Below, one piece after another: positions 20,301-28,800 of a stretch of 47,533 bases of DNA; the stretch's first letter is position 1; each line of letters starts with the position of its first letter. Position numbers and translations under genes: made by a program. The stretch is from an uncultured Saprospiraceae bacterium (lineage in GTDB: Bacteria > Bacteroidota > Bacteroidia > Chitinophagales > Saprospiraceae), in contig CALLXF010000078.1 in assembly GCA_938015805.1 (NCBI GenBank), positions 1 to 47,533 on the forward strand. Reading direction: 5' to 3'. The notes beneath the pieces were generated by a model. That model saw nothing but the letters and a program-made list of their open reading frames with translations. It did no database searches and was not told the origin of the DNA.

Positions 20301-22495
20301 GTTCTTCTAGCCCGCAAATAACAGAAAATATTACAAACGAGATTTGCTCTAATGGAACAGGAACAATAGGACTTACCGTGAATGGGGGTACAGGAGCATA
20401 TTCTTATAACTGGTCTAATGGTGCTACGTCTAGTATCATCACTAATTTAATGGCTGGATTATACACTGTAACTGTAACAGATGGTGCAGGATGTACCGTA
20501 AACCAAACTTTTACAATAACTAACGAGACGGATTTAGAAATAGAAGTAGTAGGAACTAATACTTGTTGCGGAGAAGATAATGGAAGTGCAACTGTAACCA
20601 TGGAGTGTGGAATAGAGCCATATATGATTACATGGAGCAACGGAGGTGTTACGAGCACTATTGATAATCTTGCTCCAGGTACATACTCGGTAACTGTTGT
20701 AGATGCAGTCGGTGACACTGAAATTGGTTCAGTAACTATAGGTGATTCTACATCTCCTAATGTTACAATAAACGGTACAAACACATTCTGTGGTGAAAAT
20801 AACGGAAGTGCGAGTATTAATGTTTCTTCAGGATTGCCGCCTTACACTATCTCTTGGAGTAATGGAGTAATGGATGAGTTGCTGATTTCAGACTTAGCAC
20901 CAGGTTCGTATTCCGTAACAGTCACAGATACTAAAGGATGTACTACAGTAGAGACGATATTTATCAATCCGAGTATTTTACCTAATGCAGGTAATCTAAA
21001 CGGTGGTCCTTTCCTATTTTGTATTGACGGAAGTCCGGACTTTGTAGGAGGAATAAACTTGACTAATGTTGTAGGTACAAATACTATGTTTATTGTAACC
21101 GATGTGGATGGAAACATTCTAGCAACTCCTGATACGATGACTGATCTCGAGAATTATAACTTCGAGACTGGACAAGCGGGATTCTGCTACATATATCATC
21201 TAAGTTATGAGGGTAATATTTTTGGACTAGGTATCGGTTTAAATGTAGATGATATAAATGGATGTTTTGATCTTGTAGGAGCTATAGAGGTTGAGAAAAA
21301 TGGGTCAGAGTTAGATTATTCTACAGTATTGTTTGATCTTAATGCTTGTTCTGCAGGAGTTGATTTTGATGAATTTACAGCTGATATTGATAATTATAAC
21401 GGATGTACAGAATTTGAGGTAATTGGAGATAATCTAAATGCTGGATTTTCTCACTCATGTACTCCTGGTGTAAATAACTCTTTAGGTATGTGTTTCTCTG
21501 CTGAGAAATCTTGTACCTACGATCCGACGACAGATAAGAAATTAGTAATTAATTTAAGAGTCAGTCCAGGGTCGTTTGGGACTGGAGGCATTACTGGGTT
21601 GTCATTTTACGAGCAAGCTCCTGATATGTTTTTATGGACAGATGGAACTACAGGTGATAATAATTATCCTACATTATTTGCGATTAGAATACTTAAAAAT
21701 AATATAGTCATTTTTGAAGATGACGATTTGGCAACAAGTCAGGCTTGGTCTTTATCACAGTTTGATTTTAGTACTAACCCTGATTTTATGGTTACTAGTA
21801 CGGCGACCTTTACAATAGAGTTAATTCCTTATTGTGCTGTAGGTAATAACTTGACAGACATATCTATATGGGACGTCGATGAGATAAATATCTTCTCAGA
21901 ATGTAATAATCCATTGTCTGGAGGAACATTAGAAGGAGGACCTTATGATATTTGTTTAGATGAGTTATCTGATAATATCACAGATCTTTCTATTACAAGT
22001 AACGCTGGAGATCAGTCTATATTAGTAGTTGCAGATGACCAAGGAAATATTTTACATTTAGCAAATAGTTTAGATGCTTTTGCCCAGATCGACTTTAATG
22101 AAGGAGAAGAAGGGATCTGCTACATCTGGCATATCTCTGCAGAAAATGGATTTAGTGGAGCGGTAGTAGGGAATAATATCAACTCTGATTTAGATGGATG
22201 TTATAACTTATCTAATTCGATAGCTGTAGTTAAAACAAACTGTGGTCAAAGATTCCAGATATATCCTAATCCAGCAATAGATGGAATTACAGTAAAACTT
22301 CAAACTCCTGATTATCATACTTATTCTTATGAAATTGTTGATCATTTAGGACGTACAGCAATTACCAAAAGATTTATGGAGAATAATCTACGAGAGGTAT
22401 ATGTAGATCTGTCTACATTAGCTGCAGGTAGATATTATTTAAAAGTAGTTTCTGATAGCTATCGTACCATTAAGCCTATTTTAGTAGTGAGATAG
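14330..22495 (+). CDS. Giant SprB-repeat surface protein A (T9SS cargo, 22 repeats)
   Basis: From ATG 14330 the protein has 2721 residues with signal peptide MRHFFSVLLLLLSFSSFSQ. In order: an N-terminal module (about 20-222); a first GG-type module (to 340); SprB-type repeats 1-4; a second GG-type module (about 637-727); an inserted module ending in GGAYLEPGDYQLIVC; repeats 5-22 (about 886-2215); a third GG-type module; a C-terminal module related to the N-terminal one (about 2331-2525); a fourth GG-type module; and a type A T9SS sorting domain (FQIYPNPA to the end). Each repeat is 74 residues: TxCGxxNG, a YxYxWSNG strand, LxAGxYTVTVTD and GC. That is two cysteines per repeat, probably a disulfide. 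SprB in Flavobacterium is the gliding adhesin, so adhesion or motility is plausible but not shown. A TTG at 14306 is in frame, but ATG 14330 fits the signal peptide. Confidence 0.9.
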   Translation: MRHFFSVLLLLLSFSSFSQNCVPDTISSVCFTMDACTAFFNSNSPADYSEFTGDINNGPNGPTYSVVGGNIYRPNPQVNTHSCTPGVNNSAICVSSQDDCTHTSGSDKAIQFDIQVVPGSNGTGAISCLSFYEAAPQVFNWNSGSSGINNYPTKYGVRVTVNGVEVYKQIDIATSNDWTLENFNFSNVPAFTVTQTTTFHFELLGYCTIGNGGLVNAWDIDELKVVYKEGGDPDGGVLTTSTGDNAVTLCDGDLLNTNLQNASGDNFAYVVTNAGGNILSLPSGSPFSFTANNTTCFLWHLSYEDGLLGLAVGQNAANLQGCYDFSEPIVVTKNTNPEIVNINSSNTTCGNDNGTVSAVVSNGTGSYNYDWSNGGTTSSMSNLSAGVYTLTVTDSAGCSDTQSVTIDGSTNPIATIIKTNTSCGENNGSATVSGSSGTGGYMYTWSNGGSGSMIFNLSAGTYTVTLTDSAGCVDTESVTIGSSTNPVANASKTNTTCGENNGTASVNASAGTGGYSYAWSNGANTPSLNNLSAGVYTVTVSDSAGCTATTTVTVGASVGVTLSMSSDATTCGENNGSASVSVLTGNGGYSYNWNNGSTASNFSGANSGVYTVTVTDSNGCTQIGSVNIGSSVNPNNGGSISCVDGSNIKNICEGAEDQIFMQVLNNIGANSAWIVVDQNGNIISISSNPIDISGLAIGNYEIYHISYDDSCGVMSINTSENVVSSNVVNLDLENPDCAGLASFFIDPVPPTGTFDLPIKEYTISITQAGYYNFTPAASCDYIFNLYPENEFDITNSCSTDNLLAFGGYSETNSGLTQIGGAYLEPGDYQLIVCSILFDCTDNIIGGAITMSCTELETGMVVTDLDICHDLSNAVPLNINPVPVIAIDQVVDTTCGEDNGSATASATGGSGSYIYQWSNGVTTATASDLAAGTYSVTVTDIEGCTDVESVTIEGSTSPIVSTSGVDTSCGASNGSATGSATSGTGSYIYTWSNGSTGKTISNLSAGTYTVTVTDSSGCTDTETVTIGSSTSPVASINKTDTSCGGSNGSATASATSGTGGYTYSWSNGSTGATISNLSAGSYTVTVTDTAGCTDTETVTIGTSTSPVASINKTDTSCGGSNGSATASATSGTGGYTYSWSNGSTGATISNLSAGSYTVTVTDTAGCTDTETVTIGTSTSPVVSINKTDTSCGGSNGSATASATSGTGGYTYSWSNGSMGATISNLLAGSYTLTVTDSSGCTDTETVTIGSSTSPIVSINKTDTSCGGSNGSATASATSGTGGYTYSWSNGSMGSTISNLSAGSYTVTVTDTAGCTDIESTNIQNSEMISATINSTGTTCSDSNGSLTVIASSGSMPYTYLWSNGATTMTVDNLVAGNYTVTVTGAIGCVTTASAEVSSSNSPLLTVNAFDTTCGENNGSANTVIEFGTGNITYLWSTGSNTAFVNGLQAGDYSVTITDVNGCTDSAQFTIAPSTFPVATIVGSDTTCGEDNGSATATASSGSGSYIYAWSTGATTSSISGLEADVYSLTLTDSEGCTDVKLVQIGDSSSPEIALSVSSTTCGENNGAITSIVTMGTAGYTYAWSNGATGASINNLTAGTYTLTVTDAVGCVTVSNPVSVGASTSPVATVSATATTCGASNGSLSVAGSSGTGSYSYLWNTGATSATISNLSAGNYSVTLTDSAGCTDVSTVQLNSSNSPVLTTSVTNTTCGELNGSATASATSGAGGYTYLWSNGSMGATISNLAAGSYTVTVTDTAGCSDMETVTIGGSANPQISLNASNTTCGENNGSIMLNVIVTGVAPLSYNWDNGATTASLNNLPAGTYAVTVTDATGCTVSASTTVLGSSNPVITLATSNTTCGDSNGTATANVTGGSGSYTYSWSNGAVGSTVSNLVSGNYTLTVTDTAGCTSETAFSISSSDSPIINLSSVNTTCGDNNGVATANVSGGTGTYTYSWSNGAATSSITNLSSGTYTVTVTDTAGCQAVSTVSINSSSSPQITENITNEICSNGTGTIGLTVNGGTGAYSYNWSNGATSSIITNLMAGLYTVTVTDGAGCTVNQTFTITNETDLEIEVVGTNTCCGEDNGSATVTMECGIEPYMITWSNGGVTSTIDNLAPGTYSVTVVDAVGDTEIGSVTIGDSTSPNVTINGTNTFCGENNGSASINVSSGLPPYTISWSNGVMDELLISDLAPGSYSVTVTDTKGCTTVETIFINPSILPNAGNLNGGPFLFCIDGSPDFVGGINLTNVVGTNTMFIVTDVDGNILATPDTMTDLENYNFETGQAGFCYIYHLSYEGNIFGLGIGLNVDDINGCFDLVGAIEVEKNGSELDYSTVLFDLNACSAGVDFDEFTADIDNYNGCTEFEVIGDNLNAGFSHSCTPGVNNSLGMCFSAEKSCTYDPTTDKKLVINLRVSPGSFGTGGITGLSFYEQAPDMFLWTDGTTGDNNYPTLFAIRILKNNIVIFEDDDLATSQAWSLSQFDFSTNPDFMVTSTATFTIELIPYCAVGNNLTDISIWDVDEINIFSECNNPLSGGTLEGGPYDICLDELSDNITDLSITSNAGDQSILVVADDQGNILHLANSLDAFAQIDFNEGEEGICYIWHISAENGFSGAVVGNNINSDLDGCYNLSNSIAVVKTNCGQRFQIYPNPAIDGITVKLQTPDYHTYSYEIVDHLGRTAITKRFMENNLREVYVDLSTLAAGRYYLKVVSDSYRTIKPILVVR
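15355..16240 (+). repeat. SprB-type repeats 1-4 of protein A
   Basis: Four consecutive units of about 222 bases encode the TxCGxxNG ... WSNG ... VTVTD ... GC repeat. They are diverged from each other at DNA level and end where the second GG-type module begins. Confidence 0.85.
16985..20980 (+). repeat. SprB-type repeats 5-22 of protein A
   Basis: Eighteen units at a 222-base (74-residue) period, 3996 bases in all. Repeats 7-10 are nearly identical at DNA level and repeats 20-22 are divergent. The last three match the last three of protein B by position, including the unusual starts NEICSN and NTCCGE. Confidence 0.88.
17431..18318 (+). repeat. Four near-identical 222-bp tandem units inside gene A
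   Basis: Units begin with TATAAATAAAACGGATACAA at 17431, 17653, 17875 and 18097, exactly 222 bases apart. They differ by only a few bases, for example STG versus SMG codons and LSAG versus LLAG. The near identity points to recent expansion or gene conversion and makes this block a site for length change and for assembly collapse. Confidence 0.93.
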
Positions 22496-22517
22496 TAAAG
22501 ATTAATTTTTGATAATT

Positions 22518-22552
22518 AAAAGAGCTCGTATAATTGCGAGCTCTTTTTTTTT
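22518..22552 (+). terminator. Rho-independent terminator of SprB-repeat gene A
   Basis: AAAAGAGCTCG and CGAGCTCTTTT form a perfect 11-pair stem around TATAATTG, followed by a continuous T run to 22552. It starts 22 bases after the stop codon. It separates this gene from its paralog, so the two SprB-repeat genes are probably not one transcript. Confidence 0.85.
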
Positions 22553-22852
22553 GGTGTTGACTATAATATTGACTTTTTATTAAAGTATTATGATTTAGCC
22601 TATGATGAATCTAATTATGAAAAGCTGTTTGTAATAGCCTTTTTTCAAGTATTAATCTTCTATTCTGTTATTTTTATATATTACATTATTTAGTCATTTA
22701 TTTCTTTAAGCATTACGATTATTCGTAATATTGAAGGTGGTTTGAGAGTCATATTTGACGAGCTTTTCATCATTAAGTTAATTGAGGGCTTTTACAATTT
22801 TTAGAATTACTTTTCAGGCCCATGTTATTCAATTTAATCCAAAACACTTACG
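22553..22852. other. Non-coding leader before SprB-repeat gene B
   Basis: This 300-base AT-rich gap contains no gene. A degenerate -7-like box CATATTTG lies at 22750-22757, with only a TTG (22731-22733) as a possible -33. A small inverted repeat ATTACG / CGTAAT lies at 22712-22729 just upstream, where an operator could sit. Neither is strong. The A-rich stretch aatccaaaacacttacg precedes the ATG. Confidence 0.35.
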
Positions 22853-25800
22853 ATGAGAATATTGTATATTTTCTTATGTCTTTTAATGTCTTCCATTGGC
22901 TTTAGCCAAATTTGTACTCCTGATACCATATCATCTGTTTGTTTTACAATGGATGCCTGCAATGCAAATTTTTCCGACACATCTCTAGCAGATTATTCAG
23001 AATTTACTGGAAATATAATTAACGGAGTGGGTGGTCCTGAGTACACGGTAATAGGTGATAATATTTACCGTCCTGATCCAGAGATCAATACCCATTCATG
23101 TACTCCGGGTCAGAATAATGCCGCAATCTGTGTAAGTTCGCAAGACGATTGTATGTATACTCCTGGGTCAGATAAGGCATTGCAATTTGATATTTTAGTA
23201 ACTCCGGGACAAGACGGAAAAGGAAGTATTTCTTGTTTAAGTTTTTATGAGGCTTCTCCGGAATGGTTTAGCTGGATAGGTGGATCCTCTGGGTTAAATA
23301 ATTATCCGCAAAATTTTGGTGTAAGAGTAACAGTAGATGGAGTCGAGGTATTTAAGCAAATAGATATAGCCACTACTCCTGATTGGAGTTTTAATAATTT
23401 TTCTTTTGAAAACATTCCTGCATTTACAGTAATGGAACCGACTGTTTTCCATTTCGAATTATTAGGATATTGTACAGTAGGAAATGGAGGCGTTGTAAAT
23501 GCATGGGATGTAGATGAGATTAAAGTTTTATACAAAGAAGATGGTGTTCCTGACGGAGGAGATCTTACCACTGAATCAGGTACAAATAGTATAGAGCTAT
23601 GTGAAGGAGAAAATATAACTCCTAATTTAGAAAACGAAAATGGTGAAAACTATAATTATATTATTACGGATGAGACAGGTGTTATCTTAGGTTTACCTAC
23701 CACAACACCGATCTCTTTACCTTTTAGTAATGGAACTTGCTTTTTATGGCACTTAGCGTATGATACTGGCTTAATTGGACTGAATATCGGCCAAAATGTT
23801 GCTGATTTTCAAGGATGCTATAATTTCTCTAACTCCATAGAAATCATAAAACATCCTAATCCAGAGATTGTATCCTTTAATTTTACCGATACTTCTTGTG
23901 GAGAAAATAATGGAAATGCAGCCGTGGTAGTAAATGGTGGTTCAGGGATTTACTCATATTCTTGGAGTAACGGTGCAACGACAGCTAGTATTTCTAATTT
24001 AGTTGCTGGAACCTATGGCATTACAGTGACTGATAGTAATGGTTGCGATGATCAAGGTGTAGTGTTTATTGGAGCAAGTACAAATCCTCAAGTATCTGTA
24101 AATAAAACGGATACTAGCTGCGGAGAAAATAATGGTGCGGCAAGTGCGACGACGATAGCGGGAACTGGAGGATATACTTATGAGTGGAATACAGGAGCGA
24201 CTACTTCATCAGTGAGTAGTTTATCAGCGGGTACATATACCGTTACGGTGTCAGATACTGCAGGCTGTACAGATACAGAGACTGTAATCATTAATAATAG
24301 CTCTAACCCGGTCGTAGTTTTAGATAAAACCGATACGAGTTGTGGAGAGAATAACGGGTCCGCTTCCGCTATGACTACAAGTGGAACTGGAGGATATACA
24401 TATGAGTGGAATACCGGAGCGACTACGTCATCGCTTAATAACTTGTCAGCAGGTACTTATACTGTTACCGTGTCGGATAGTTCGGGATGTACAGATGTAA
24501 CCAGTGTAGTTGTAAATGATAGTACAAGTCCTTTGGTTACTGTAAACGTGATAAGTACCAGCTGTGGAGAAGATAACGGGTCAGCAAGTGCGACTTCTAC
24601 AGCAGGGACAGGTGGTTATACTTATGTCTGGAGTACGGGTGTAACGACATCATCACTTAATAATTTGGGAGGAGGTACCTATAGTGTGACCGTAACAGAT
24701 AGTGCAGGGTGTACAGATGTTATGAGCGTTACGATAAGCAGCAGTACAAATCCAATAGTTTCTGTAAGTGGAGTTAACACAAGTTGTGGAGAAAATAACG
24801 GAGCTGCTTCTGCAATTAGTATGGCAGGGACAGGAGGCTATTCCTATTTATGGAATACAGGAGCGGTTACATCATCTATTAATAGTCTATCAGCGGGTAC
24901 ATATACAGTTACAGTAACTGATACTGCAGGATGTACGGATACAGGTAGTGTAACGATAAATGATAGCACAAATCCTATAGTCGTCGTAGATAAAACAGAT
25001 ACAAGTTGTGGAGAAGATAACGGTTCTGCATCTGCAATGGCCACAAGCGGAACAGGAGGATATACATACTTATGGAATACGGGGCAGACTACATCATCGA
25101 TAGATAATTTATCCTCAGGAGCATATAGTGTGACTGTGACCGATAGTGCAGGTTGTACAGCAGGGTTTAATATAACAGTAAATGATAGCACAAATCCGGT
25201 AGTAACTGTAAATGGCGAGAATACGAGCTGTGGTGAAAATAATGGATCAGCAAGTGCGACGACCACAGCAGGTACAGGTGGTTATATGTATGAGTGGAGT
25301 ACGGGAGCAGCTACATCATCGATAGATAACCTATCTGCAGGAAACTATAGTGTTACTGTTACAGATACAGCTGGTTGTTCAGATATATCTTCTGTGACTA
25401 TAGATGACAGTTCAAATCCAGAGATCAATATCTCTAAAACTGATACATCTTGTGGGGAAAATAGTGGTGAGGCCACTGCCAATGTAACAGGAGGTACAGG
25501 CGGTTATATTTATGAATGGAGTAATGGATCATCTACAGCGACGATAAATAATTTATCCGCAGGTACATATACCGTTACGGTAACTGATACAGCAGGTTGT
25601 GATGATGTTTCTAGCGTTGTAATTGACGGCAGTTCAAATCCGATTGTAAGTATTACAACAACAGATACGAGTTGTGGACTAAATAATGGATCAGCATTGG
25701 CAGACACAAGTAATGGAACTGGGACGTATTCTTATTTATGGAGTAATGGTTCTACATCAGCATCGATAACTGGTTTATCAGCAGGAACATACAGTATAAC

Positions 25801-28800
25801 GGTTACTGATTCCCAAGGTTGCCAAGATGTCGGATCAGTATCCATTGGAGCTAGTTCGGAGCCATTAGTTAATTTAGATAAAACAGATACAAGTTGTGGA
25901 GAAAACAATGGATCTGCAGCGGCTAATGCAACAAGCGGAACAGGAGGATATACTTATCTCTGGAGCAATGGAGCTACTACATCATCTTTATCTAATTTAA
26001 CTGCAGGTACATATACCGTTACGGTAACTGATACTGCAGGCTGTACGGATACAGATAGTGTAACGATAAATGATAGCACAAATCCTATAGTCGTCGTAGA
26101 TAAAACAGATACAAGTTGTGGAGAGGATAACGGTTCTGCATCTGCAATGGCAACAAGCGGAACAGGAGGATATACGTACTTATGGAATACGGGTGCGACT
26201 ACATCATCGATAGATAATTTATCATCAGGAGCATATAGTGTGACGGTGACCGATAGTGCAGGTTGTACAGCAGGGTTTAATATAACAGTAAATGATAGCA
26301 CAAATCCGGTAGTAACTGTAAATGGCGAGAATACGAGCTGCGGTGAAAATAATGGATCAGCAAGTGCAACGACTGTAGGTGGAACAGGTGGTTATACATA
26401 CTTATGGAGTACGGGAGCTACTACATCATTGATAGATAATTTATCTGCAGGTACTTATATTGTGACCGTATCAGATACTGATGGTTGTTCAGATACATCA
26501 TCTGTAACGATAGAAGATAGCACTAATCCAGAAGTTAGTATTTCTAAAACTGATACATCTTGTGGGGAAAATAATGGTGAGGCTATAGCCAATGTAACAG
26601 GAGGTACTGGCGGTTACGTTTACTTGTGGAGTAACGGAGCATCTACTGTATCGATAGATAATTTATCATCAGGTACATATACCGTTACAGTAACTGATAC
26701 TGCAGGTTGTGAAGATATATCTACTGTGACTATCGATAGTAGTACAAACCCGATGGTAAGTATTAATTTGACTAATACGAGTTGCGGTTTGGATAATGGA
26801 TCAGCTATAGCCGTTGCTAGTAATGGTTCAGGATCTTATTCTTATCTATGGAGTAATGGTGTTACCTCGTCATCTATTTCTGATTTGTCTTCGGGATCAT
26901 ATACAGTGACACTTACTGATTCTGAAGGCTGTCAAGACGTGGCTACAGTATCGATAGAAGAAAGCACAAATCCAGTAGCAAGTGCTATAGGAATGGATAC
27001 GAGTTGTGGAATGGAAGATGGTACGGCTACAGGAAATGCAACAAGTGGATCCGGTGGTTACTTATATAGCTGGAGTAATGGATCTACAGGAAAAACAATA
27101 TCTAACCTAGCTGCTGGAAATTACACCGTTACAGTAACAGACAGTTCTGGTTGTACTGATACGGCTGCTGTAGTTATAGGTACAAGTACAAGTCCAATGG
27201 CTGCAATATCAGCAACAGATACGACTTGTGGAGAAGATAACGGTTCCGCAACTGCAAGTGCGACAAGTGGCTCAGGTGGATATAGCTATGCATGGAGCAA
27301 TGGAGAAAATATGGCTACTATTTCTAATCTTTCTCCTGGTACTTACACTGTAACGATTACGGATTCGGAATCCTGTACAGATGTAGAGACGATAGATATT
27401 CTAGATAGTCCAGAGTTAGTTGTTGCTATATCTGTTACTAATACTTCTTGTGGAGAAAATAATGGATTCATCCAGCTAGAGGCAGTAAATGGATCAGGAG
27501 GGTATACATACGCTTGGAGTAATGGAGTAACCACAGCTCTTAATGATAATTTAGCAGCAGGAAACTATGGTTATACCGTAACGGATAATGCAGATTGCTT
27601 AGTTATTGGAACTTTAGATATCTTAGGATCGTCTAGTCCTTTACTTGCTGTAACGACGACTGATACTACCTGTGGTGAAAACGATGGAACAGCGGAAGCA
27701 TCAGTCACAGGAGGAGTAAGTCCATATACTTATGAGTGGAGTAATGGATTTTCTAGTTCTTCGATAGATAATTTAATCGCAGGAAATTACGGAGTGACAG
27801 TTACTGATCTTTTAGGTTGTACCGATGAATTTAATTTTACAATTTCTAGTTCAGATAGTCCAGTAGTAAGTATTGCTGGAACTGATACTAGCTGTGGAGA
27901 AAATAACGGATCTGCGGTGACTAACGTTACTGGAGGAACAGGTACATATACGTATATGTGGTCTACAGGTGATACTACACCTTCTTTATTGGATATCACA
28001 GGTGGCTTTTATTCTGTTACAGTTACAGATATACAAGGATGCCAAAGCGTAGATAATGTGACTATAGGATCTTCTTCTAATCCAGAAATATCAGCAGCTG
28101 TGTCAGATGAAATTTGTTCTAATAATGCTGGTACAGTATCACTAACCGTAACTGGAGGATCTGGAGATTATACATATAACTGGTCTAATGGAGCAACCAC
28201 GGCTATTCTGACAAATTTAATTGCTGGAACGTACACAGTAACAGTAACAGATTCTGAGGGATGTATATCAGTCGGAGCATATACTATAATAAACCAAACA
28301 GATTTAGAAATAGTAGTAGAAGGTACAGATACTTGCTGTGGCGAAAATAACGGAACAGCTAGTGTTACGATGGACTGTGGAATTGCTCCTTACAGTATTA
28401 CTTGGAGTAATGGAGATACAGAAGCTTCTTTGATTAATCTTCCGCCTGGCACTTATACCGTTACTGTAGTAGATGCAATAGGGGATACAGAGACAGGTAC
28501 TGTGGTTGTAAATGATTCTACCTCACCGGTAGTTACTATAGATGGAGAAAATACCACCTGTGGTGAAAATAATGGATCTGCTAGTATAAATATAACAAAT
28601 GGAACAGCACCATATTCTATCGTTTGGTCTAATGGAGAAGTGGATGTAACTGATCTTAGTGATTTAGCATCAGGTAGCTATACAGTTACAGTAACTGATG
28701 CAAAAGGGTGTACAGACACGACAACGATTGTAATTAATCCTAGTATTTTACCAGATGCTGGAGATCTAACAGGAGGGCCGTTTTTATTCTGTATCGATAA

